This document shows positions 48,636 to 60,600 of a stretch of DNA of 64,000 nucleotides, piece after piece. Each line of letters begins with the position of its first letter. Position 1 is the first letter of the stretch. The translations under genes were made by a program, and so were the position numbers. The DNA comes from Sanderia malayensis (taxonomy: Eukaryota; Cnidaria; Scyphozoa; Semaeostomeae; Pelagiidae): the NCBI GenBank assembly GCA_013076295.1, contig RQOL01000855.1, positions 682,001 to 746,000 of the forward strand. The letters are read 5' to 3'. The notes below the pieces were generated by a model. It was not told the origin of the DNA and made no database searches. It saw only the letters and a list, made by a program, of their open reading frames with translations.

Positions 48636-51600
48636 TCAAATCTTCCATCCTTCAGAGAAGACTTCCAGATCATCGCCATTGCTATTGGCCAATGGGTCTG
48701 CATCGACCAATTTAGGCTGCTCTGTTTGATCAGACATTGCCTCTACAACCTCTGCATATTCAGTTTCTACAATGACTGCTTCTTCTTCTTCATTATCCTT
48801 CGCACCTTCTGCATTCTCATTTGCATTCTCTTCTTTGTTTTTATCATCAACATTGTCAGCTTCGATTTCCACTTGCTCCGATTCACTCTGCAATGGACTG
48901 GTAGCTTCTATATTCACATAACTGTCATTCAAGTCTTTTATCGTGCTTAGCAATTCCTCAGACTGAAAGAGATTGGAACACAATGTTCGAATGTTCGAAT
49001 TACAAAACATTCTAATACCAAAGGATTGACTTGCCAGGGTTGGTTCCTTTGTTATCTGCTTAGATGGACATATCAAACAAAATAGATTCCAGTTCACAAG
49101 GCTTTGAGTATACGGAATTGACTGTACATATTCACTAAATTTGGCTGTATATATTCATTTAATCTACCTACAATCTACAAAAAAGTCAGTACATTGAAAG
49201 GGTCGCTCACAACAAAGGGTTAGCATTGTTTCAACATACCAAACTCTCCGTAATCGATAATATTAAAGGTCAAATCAGGGTACAAAGTCCTGCATTGGCG
49301 ACTGCGCTTGTTGTCTGCATTGCATCTACTAACTAATACTGCAAGTTAATTGCAAATCTGAACTCCAATGTAACTCGTGAAAAACATAACGACCAGCTTA
49401 CCGGAGACTGAGATCTGTCTTGAGCAGTCTGGAAGTATGAATGCATTAACAAATCCTCAGCAGTCATGCGAAGACTTGGCACTTTATTCAACATGCATTC
49501 AAGTAGTTCGCCAACTGGATTATCCTACAAACAAAACAGGATTTAGCGTCATTTGACGGGTTATTATCTTCAGGTAATCACGCAAAAAAAGCGTAAAAAT
49601 GTCCATAGGAATGCTTGTAGTCAAAGACACACAAGCTAATAAATTATAGAAGCGTTTCACGTTTATAAAGTCTATTACAATATAACTACAGTCAAATCTG
49701 CATAGATCGAACTCGCGCATTCAAACTGTATTTAATTTGAACGAAATTCCCAGTCCATTCAAGGATCACCAAAGGATCAATCCTTATAAAACAAATCTCT
49801 ATAATATTTGCAATTCGATATATTTTACATTTCCTCACGGTGCTCGAATTAAATAGAGTTGGCTGTGTACAATAACTTGATGAAATAAATCAACGTTCAA
49901 ACCTTGACAACGTCTTTCAATTTTGATTCCACATCTCCAGTTAATGTTGCGTCAGGAAAACATGCCTAGAAGATAGCCCACACATCATAAACTCAACGCA
50001 CACAAGATCTTCTTCACTTCAGAAAGTGGCATTACTATAATGTGTATTATTAAATAAATGTCTCTCACCCAGAGCATTAACAATCCAAAGCAGTGAATAT
50101 CGAATTGAGCAGATGGATGTTCAGATGCGGGCTTGATAGAAGGATAATTCATTGATGATGTTAAATTTGCCAGTTCTTTGAACCTCTCTGACTGCAAATA
50201 TGAAAATTAAATCAGATACAACATTTCATTAGATCGTGTTATCAATAGTACACACAAACTATCAATGGACCAAATGAACTATCAATGATCATTCGATTCA
50301 ATGGATATGGATAATTAAAAGATCACAGTAGAAGGGATATCTGACTCAGATTTATCATGTATTTTTATCTTCATTGGATCAGAGAGATTCCCATAACACA
50401 TCATCACAGTCAGATATTATTGGCATTACTGGATTGTTTCAAATACTAATATTACCTCAGTTTTCGCGAAATTCGGCTCCTTCAGCATCGCTGAGATTTG
50501 TCCGTTTTCTTTCTTGATAAAAACACTTTTTGGGGAAATGCTTCCATGTACCACATCATTCCTGTGCAAACAGGCCAGGCACTTTAGAATTCCATGAAGA
50601 AAACCGTGGAGTTCCTAACAAAAGAAATGAAATTACTTCTCATCAATTTCAAATGAAGAGAACCAAATATTGTTCAATAGAAGTTATAGATGATGTTAAT
50701 CAGTTAATAATAAACATTTTTGATGTATACATTTGAGTATTTACTATGTACTAGATAAAGTTTGTGCACTTCAATGCAGATGCATGAAACCGTTATAAAT
50801 ATCAATTTAAGGGGTAATTACTTTCGAGTGTGGTTTCGTCTTTACATACTCCAGAAGACATCCTTCCTCGTAAAACTCTGTTTGAAGGTACGCCTTTCTT
50901 CCACTCTAAAAAAGAAAATTGAGGCAGAAAAGTCAGAGATGACTATTGCATGTAAATAGAAAAAATACAGTTAAAATATAAACAAAAATACATGAACATT
51001 TCACAATATTTCCAAGTTTAAGGCCTACATAAGTGAAAGATGGATTAAATAACTAAAATCATGTAAACAAACCTTATCAAAAAATAAACCATCTAGGGCA
51101 ACGAGATTTTCGTGTTTGCATTTCGAATATTTCACCATAACAGATTTCAATTTCTCTTTGGTACAGTTATCGTTCAGTGTGTATTCCTGCAACAAAACGC
51201 ATTGAATGAGCAGAGCAATCACACTAACCATTTTTCGTGCATGCAATTAACAACAGATATAAATCACAGTGAAGAAGAGACTGGGAAAGTTCAATGTCAC
51301 CCAATTGGTTGATACAACCTGACTCAGAGACTGAATACGAATTGACATCATGATTCAGAGAGATTCCCATTCAACTGTCATCATTGTCAGGTTATACTTC
51401 TAATCTTAATATACCGAAAACCCTTGAACGAACCCCCAGCCCCAAGTAAGCCCACTAAAAAAGCTATCAATGAATGTCCTCCAAAGATTAAGAGTCCTTG
51501 TCTCTTCAGTAATAAACAGGATTCCAGGGTGGATTAGAAAAAGGCAAACGAAAACATTAAAGGTAAGCCAATTATGCAATAGAAAGTTATACGCATAATG

Positions 51601-54600
51601 TTCATACCTTTAATACGCATGGCTGTTGACTAAATTTAGTTTTGTAGACGACTGGTTGTTTTGTGGATGACGAAAGCAACGGCAAAGCATGATGGTCGTA
51701 ATGTTCCAACTCGCGCGTGCGCAATAGTCCGTTTGTTTGCTTAAAAAGAAAACAATTTCAAGTACTGTGATATAAAAAAGAGGTGAGACAAAATGATCAA
51801 TGTTTAAGAAAACTAGTGCGGTGGTGCTTACCAAGAACTGTGCAATGCCAAGATCAGAATGCTGAATTGGCAGCTCAGGAAAGTGATTATCCGCAATGAT
51901 GCTTAATTCTTCCTAAAAAAAAGTAAATCATGTTCAAAGATGGAAATCACTTCTTCCGTGCAATAGAATAGATGTAAGGGTAAAAACCTACTAACAGGGT
52001 TTAAGAGAAATATGTAATTCATTAACGAGGATATAAGATCTTTCAGAGCATTTGACTTAATCTACATCTTGCAAAAGCAATTTAGGATACTGCCCATGGG
52101 TTCTTGATACAACAGCATAAATATCAAACTTGTTAATTATCCAAAAATGCCCAAAATGAAACGTAAAACTTAGCATTATCTTTAACGATTGCCAACTCAG
52201 ATTGTAATAAATTGATTTCCAATCAAATTCTATTCAGAGAGATTCCCATTCTAATTTTATCTTCATAGTTGGCAAAAATGAAAACAGAAAAAGGGGGGAG
52301 GTGTGAAAGAACGCAAGAACTTACAAGCAGCTTGTGCTCTTCCATAAAAACAGCATGAAGTTCATTTCGAATGTACTCTATTTCTTTTTCAGTCTGCAAA
52401 AGATAACATGCACTCATCTAAGACAAACTAAAAATAACATGCATCTAAAACCAACTAAAAAACAGCGAGAAAGTTGAATAGCGACCATGTTCAACAAATA
52501 AATTTATGCCTTTAAGAGAACTGAAATACAACTAAGGATCATATTCAAGATAGTTATTGTATATTTGATGAAGGCATATTTAAATAATACCTCTGCCAGT
52601 TGATGCTTTTCGTCTGAATCCTGCAAGCAAAAAATAAAACAATAAAATGTAGAGCTCTAAGTGCAAGAAATTAGGAAACAAAACACGAAAGGTGCACAGT
52701 AAACAGCACAAATGGAAGCATAAGGAATTGCGTCATTAATTTTCTTGCGGATTAGCAAGAATAAGAGTCTCGATCGTTAAAAACATAATCCATCATGTTC
52801 TGTTACCTCTTCGAAATCTCTTCTGTCAGCTTGCTTGTGTCTGAATTTCGACTTCAAGCTCTTCAACGTGCTTCTGGCGCGCTTAAGCTTTGAAATATCG
52901 GGTACTTTGTTAATCCAATGGGATATTTTCTCCTGTTCAATAAAAAAGCAAATTTGCTTCATCACAGTTGTTCAAGGCAAATAGCATATACAGACAACAG
53001 CCACTTATAATTTAAACCAAATATAATTTAAAAAGCGTACCATCTTTGTCTCGTAATATTGGATAAGTTCATTCCTAAAAATAAAAAATATTGAAGTTAT
53101 AACAAAATATATGCAGCTATCAACAAGACAAAAGTACATGAAGCCCCCAGTCTTCAATGCTACTCTGATAAGCAACAGGTTCGAAAATTGTACAAATGTC
53201 TCTACCACAAACCAAAAAAACTACATATCAAACTGGCTTGGCAAACACAACATATTAGTACCAGCTCTTCCGTCTGTTTCAGGCCGGATTAACTTCACAT
53301 ATATACTCTGAAAGATTCAACACAGTCACAGCCGATTTTTATTTACTTAAAATTGAGCGACACAATAATATGCATCCACTGCATCAAATCATTATTTGTG
53401 ATAAAATAAAAATATTCAAGATAGCCTGTGCAGTTACTTGATAAAGAGTCGAACCCGAAATGTTGTTTACGTTACTCAGCGTAGTTGATCGGATTTACAA
53501 TTTTACGAGTAGCTATCCATTGTGAGATAGTATAGTTGTGAACTGTACTTACTTTAACTTATTGATATCGTTCAGTTCTGTATCGATGGCTTTGACAAGC
53601 GCACCAACAAGATTCGTGATCATCTGCTTTGCTTCAATGTTTATATTCGATTCCTAAGAAAGCAAAAGTTACAAGGTCCTGCATCAAAAGGTTACTTTTA
53701 AATTTTCACCCTTCACCTTTGCGAGATCACCTTCGCACTTTCACCTTCGCAGTTTGACCTTCCAAATTCACAAATACAATGGAACATTTTTACAACGGAC
53801 ACCTCTCTACAACGGGTAAAATCATCGGTGCCAAAGGTGTCCGTTATATGGAGATTCCACTGTAATAACTAGATGTAATACGTTGATATCATAACAATAT
53901 AAAAAAGGCAACTTTAGCTTACGTTCATCTGTGTGATTTCACTTGAAATAGCCTGCGAATACTTTTCTATCAAATCATCGATGATACTGTTACCCGCTTG
54001 TTCGTCTGAACCATCAATGTCAATTAGCATGGGTTGATAATTCAAGTCAACTTTCTAAACATAAAATACAAAGACCACATCATTTCCATGAAACTAATCA
54101 ACTGACAAAGATCAACGAGAGAGAGGTAACGAAACTGCTCTAATCTTGTTTGCTTACCTGTTGAAGACTGCCCATGCAGCTGCTTAGCTTTGCTGAGCAG
54201 TTGTTTGCAACGCTCTGTATGCTTTTAACAATATCGATTTTCTTCAACTACAAGAAACAAGACGATGATTCAACAATGCTAGTTGCTATGCAGCCTTGCA
54301 TTGCATAAAAACGTAACGATTCAAACAAATTCAAACAAATTCAAATATATTCTATTTCTAATGTGGTCTACTCGCTAATAGAGCTGTAGTCAAATGTAAC
54401 TGATGTTTACTACACGTGCAAGCATTGTGATAAGCCTGCAAATGCGAAAAGCCCAGTTATAATATACCCCTCGACCTCTCTCTGCAGATAACTATCAACT
54501 GCAAAAGCGAGGAATGCAAGGGAGAACCCTGCCATAACACCTTCTCAAATAATTGTTTCCTTCATTCAGCTCTACATAGATGGGAAAACATTATAGATTA

Positions 54601-57600
54601 AAACAAAATAAAACAGATTAAATACCCTCCAATCTCTGTAGGCATCCAGTGCTTCGGTTACTGATGAGGAATCTAAAAAAATCACAAATAAAAACACCTG
54701 GTTCATACTGATGAAAAATAAGCAGTCAAACACTGACAAAATAGAAAGGAAAGTAAAACGAAAAAGCAGAAACTGTTGAAACAGCTCTAGACATGACAAC
54801 TTATAAAGAATTCCTAATTTAATAATGTTGAAAAGAACGAGAGTAAAAAGAAACACGATTTAAGAAATAAAGGTACCTGAAGTCGTTGCTGACAAAGAAT
54901 ATTGTGTCTTAATATCAGCTAGAACTGTCTGAAATAAATATAAGAAACATTTCTGTAAACAGTAACAATAAAGAGTATACCATTTGCACACACCACTAAA
55001 ATTATTTGGCTTGACTCAGACTGCAATAAAGATTTATCAACAACATCTTCGTCAGAGAGATTCCCAATTTTTGTCATCATGGTCAAACGTTTGTAATTCA
55101 GAAACTCTTTACATTGCATTATGCAATTCAGAGAAAATCATAACAAAAAAATCGAAACGCACATACCTGAAGTTCTGCTTCTCTTTTTTCAAATGGCAAA
55201 TTTTCAGCGACGTGAAGGAACGCTTGCATTTGATCGAGAAAAAACTTTCTCGACTCATCCCTCTTTGCTATTAAATCAGGGAACAACTCCTTGAAGAAAA
55301 GAAACATTTACATGATTCAATCTAAAGAACATCACTTCTTGATAGCTCAATGAAATGGTCAATAACATACGTAAGGGCATATAATTGCTGCAATAAACGA
55401 AACTGCAGATTAAATAGTTAAGTGCTTTAAATTTCCACAGGCAACACTAAGTGAATGGTTCGGATTTGACTCAGACAATTCTAAAAGCTTTCAACAAATG
55501 CTTTTTTCAGAGAGATTCCCAGATGATGTCATCATTGTCAAATGAGTTCAAGCATGATTCGAAGTTTTCCTCAAATGCTCGTTACCTTTCCTTGGCAGTT
55601 TTTTACGTTCGCTTGGCTCTCCAGCAATTGATCCTCAGATTGAAGTAACTGTAAGAGAAGATCGGATATTAAACAACGTGCTGTAAAATAACAGCTGTAT
55701 AAAAGAAATGAATAGGCCTTGCAAAAAACAGTTAGCAAGAATGCTCCTCAATTGCTTCAAAGTTTATTTACAGATGTAACTGGTGTTTACTACACGTGCA
55801 AGCATTGTGATAAGCCTGCAAATGCGAAAAGCCCAGTTATAATATACCCCTCAATCTCTCTCTGCAGATAACTATCAACTGCAAAAGCGAGGAATGCAAG
55901 GGAATTAACTTGAACACGAACAGAGAGGAATAACATCATTTACTAAATAAATCACACACTGTTGTTGCAATGAACAAGCACCCTTGCACAATAATCACCC
56001 GCACTGCACTCGACCTACGACCATTTTCAGTCAAAGAACTCGCATGGCATACCTCTTGATAAGCAGTCATGCTATTCAGATTGATTGATGCGTCTTTGTT
56101 TTCGATGAGGGCGACGGCTGTCTTCAGATGAACAGTCAAAAATTCTTCTAATTGAACTTCATCTCTGAGATTCTTCAAACCAGAAATCTCATCCACAAGC
56201 TTGTTCAGTCTGGTAGATATTACAGGGCCACTGTATTGTGACTTTTGCTTTTCCAACTGACTCTCAAGTTCGTTTCTCTCTCTCTTAATTTTCTCCATTT
56301 CGGCCTGCATTGTCTACAAAACAATAAAACAAGTATTGAATAAACAGCTTCGCAGAAATATGTTGTTGCTAACTTAATTAAACTATGTTAAACTAGAAAA
56401 ATGAGTAAACCACGTCAGAAAACACTTTTCCATGTTATTCAGAAGACACGTCATTGCTTCCACGAGTTAAACAATTGTTTAAACGACCTACCTCGACCTT
56501 GTTCTTTAATTCTTGATTCTCTCTCGAAGCCTGGAATGAGCTGGCTCCTCTCATTGGCCTAAAACACATTAGCAGTAAACATACAGACATAAATATGACC
56601 CACAAGAGTGAATCACAAACGCTAAAAATCAACCAAGACTTCAACTAGCGATCTCAATTGCTCAGCATGAGACACAGTACAGCACTGGCATAGTAAGATA
56701 TATTTAAATAATTGGACAGCCATTGATCCAACTTTACACTTGCAACATGAATTTGACAATATGATAATCAACGCACCTGACTTTCTGCACATTTGGTGCT
56801 GTTCTTGTAAAAGAAGATTGGTCTTCGATAAACTTTGGCTAAAAATTGCAAAAAGGCAAACATTAAGCAACGACACTTTATTTGAGAATATTACTATGAC
56901 GAGCACGGGGCTTGACTCAGACAATTCTATACATCTCTCATCAAAGCTTTTGTCAGAGAGATTCCCAATTGCTGTCATCACAGTCAAACGTATTCACGAC
57001 TTGGACTCAACTATACGACCACGTGTACTTCTTGCAGAATGTGACAACCACTCCAAACACAGGCTGTATATTATAAAGATAACAATGCCATCTTGTTGCA
57101 AGCTGCAATAAGCGCTTACAGTTCCCTATGCATCTCAATACAGTGGTCCTCGTTTTGTGTTAACACAATGAGCAATATGAGCAATTAACACAAAGCCCTT
57201 TACCTCTTCATTGACAACTGCATGCCCAGCTGCAAGGATCTCCTTCACGATGTCCAAATTTGATTTTTCAATTAAAGCCGACGCGACCACATTTTCACCT
57301 GCAATAAAAGCAAACGAAATTGCAATGATAACACAATTAAGATCTTAGTACAACGTTCATAGAAGCACGTGCAGCTGAGATATCTGCTGTATTCAGCTTT
57401 GACGTTGACCGGGATAACAAATGCTCGAGACAACAGATAGTAAAGATGCCAGATTATGCAGACAAAAGTACGACATGGAATTGGAAATTTTTACAAATGA
57501 CTGAAAATCAATAGTCATGCACAACTTAATATTAATATAATAACAATCAACTTTCATATTTTTACAGGTTAACTTTGTCAGTAAATAAAATTGCAGTCAT

Positions 57601-60600
57601 TAATTAAGGCATCAACTGATTCAAAAAAAATGAAACTGGTTCTTATCATACCGCTTTTTGTTTCGAAATTTACAACATGCTCCACAACCATTTTCTGCAG
57701 AAACTCCACAGCCTTTAAAAAAGAAATCAGAAAAGGATAATACCTCAACCCTATGAAACTCGAGTACTTCAAGCACATTCTTGGCGAGCGTCTCACTGCA
57801 AGTGACAAGCTGACCTTCCTATTTGCTGTTGAAATGCAGTGCTTCACAAACTAGAGTGAGTGGTAATAATAACAGCAACAACAACACAAGACTGTTGTAA
57901 AGATTCTGATATTGGGCCGCTGTGAGCGTATATGGGAGTCGGCTGGCGTGCCCGCGGGAAGAAATTTTGAGACGGTTTTACAAGTTGCACACCTCCTGGT
58001 TCCGACGGGCCTGCAACAGCAACAACAACACAAACCTGTTTAAATTTGTCTGAATCCTCATCCAAGGATGCGGGTTTGAGGTCCAGCGTGTATTCTTTAG
58101 CACATGGAGGCAGCTCACCCAGTGAAGCGGGTAAAATGACGAGACTGCTCTGATCCACCGTTTCGTTATTTCCATAGTCAATATACCTTATTTTCAGCTG
58201 CAAAATAAAACAAACAGTTGACAACATGCAGCTGTCACAATAGCCAATTCTCTGCAAAGACTTAAAACAAAATCGCAATTTCTACCTTTTGTCCTGGAAA
58301 CTGCTTCTCAATCTTGCATCTGTACCACATATCATCCACAGAGAACTTGCAGGCAAAAAGCTACAAGCAAGAATAGCACAATGTTAATAAACAGATAAAG
58401 CAGGTGGTATTGCATGTAAGATAGTCATGCAAGATAGGTTGTGGGAGTGCGGGGCTCGGGCACCTTATTTATGAAGATTGCAAATGTAACTGGTGTTTAC
58501 TACACGTGCAAGCATTGTGATAAGCCTGCAAATGCGAAAAGCCCAGTTATAATATACCCCTCAACCTCTCTCTGCAGATAACTATCAACTGCAAAAGCGA
58601 GGAATGCAAGGGAATTGCATCAAAACATCAATAGATATTCTTGTTCGCATTACATTAAATAGAGCTCGAATAACACGAGTTTAAGCTTTAAAAGCCTGTC
58701 TAAAATTTGACAGAATGACCAAGCAATTAGAGTATTTCATTTTAAGTACGGCTTACCTTTCCATAAGGAAGGCTGCCTGATAACTTCTCCAATTGTGGAC
58801 ACTCTGCCTCCAGCCTCTTGCCTATATTATCCAAAGATATTGCAACATCGCCCAATAACATCTACAAAAACAGAGACATCAGACAGTGTAGTACGCACAT
58901 ATAACACAAACCACGCGCTTGTATTCCAATGCAAAGAAATCTAACCATCATACCTGTCCCCAAATCTTTATTGGGTGATCAACATGTGTGATTAACACTT
59001 GTTCTTTCTAATTGAAGAAAAAAGACAAGAAAATGACGACATGAAACATGTTGCATTCTAACAGCTTAAATGATGCTAAATCGATTTACCAGTACAGATT
59101 TTTCTTCCTTTGGTGGCGAAACAACACCATTTGATGCTTCATCTTTGGAGAAAAACAACAGAATTAAAATATTCTATCATTATTGAACATCACATATACC
59201 GTAAAGTGAAAAACCTTGTTCAAACCTTCAAGCAAACCTTATTTTGCAACTACGACACTTATAATCTTCACATCATACACATCATCATAAATCAGCCAAT
59301 AATACTTACTTCTATTTTCTCTTCCCTGAGAATGACCAGGCCTACCAAAGCCATTTGCTGTTGGGCTACTTTTTGGAAACCCCACTTGCTTATTGATCTG
59401 ACTAAATCCACCAGATGATGATGATGATGATGATGATGAGCCCCCTCTGCTAGAAAAACCCCCTCTACCCCTGATGTTAGAAAATCCACCTCTGACAGGT
59501 TTGTTGTCATTAGATGTCTGTCTTTGAAAGTTGCCACCAGCACCAAAACCCCCACTTTCACTTCCGCTATTGATAGAAGATAACCACAATCAATAGATAT
59601 ATATACATAACTACATAATCAAACTATGTATTGATTATGACTTTATATTATGATCTTTAATTACTGTGAAACTTTGAATTAAAACCCCATTGATTTTGAA
59701 ATTGCAAACAATAACACAATTGCAACTAATTAAACCAAAAAACCTCATAGAACTTATTTTCCTGTTGCTCTTTATAAACATTTCTCTTAAGTTTATTTTA
59801 GAACTTTATCAAGCCGCCCTCTCTATTAAGCTTCCCTCTCTAATAAGCCGCCCCTTCTGAAACATAGATAAACCCCAAGCATAATAGAGCCAGTAATATG
59901 ACTTTATATCTCCAACAATAAGCTTATAAAAATAATATCTATAACATGATTAAAATGATACCTTGTTGAGGATGTTTTGGCTCTATATGATACCTACAAA
60001 AAATTCTTGCAAAATCAAACAATAAACCATCCGAAACAATTAAAGGGGAGGAAATTTAAAAAAAGATATCCATAAATTAGTATGGTTCTTCAAAATAAGG
60101 CAACGTTTCAACATATTTACACAAGACAATGTAAATAAACAATGCAGTTGATATGATTATGTGTACCTGAAGATTACTATTTTCCAGAGGTGTGTTGTGT
60201 AAATATTTGACAGCACACAGGGCATCCTCTTCTGTTGTGAACTTCACAAATCTATGAAAAAAATTGAAAATTACAGCAGCAACATTCAAAGGAAAACAAA
60301 AACAAATTAACTTTGTTTTTTAGAAAAACCACAAAGATATCAGGGACAGTCAGATTACCTTTGGACAGAGGGGTTGTAGCATTATGGGGTGCGAGGGTTC
60401 CAAATATCAGTTGTTAACTATGTTAAATAAATATTCATGGTTTAATATTAACATTGCTCTGTATTTGACATGTTCAGCAATACAGTCGACTCTCGCTATC
60501 TCAACCTCGCAAGAAAAATGAAAATTTGTTCTACATAGCGAGAGTTCGAGATATCCGAACTAAATTCACCCAGCTAGAGAACGAGGGGAAATGGGAATCT

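Noticed and set aside
56640..56690. Exon-like CTVSHAEQLRSL segment in the STK31-like gene
   Set aside because: It cannot be joined in phase with the following exon (which needs phase 2), whereas skipping it gives a consistent frame from 56777 to 56558.
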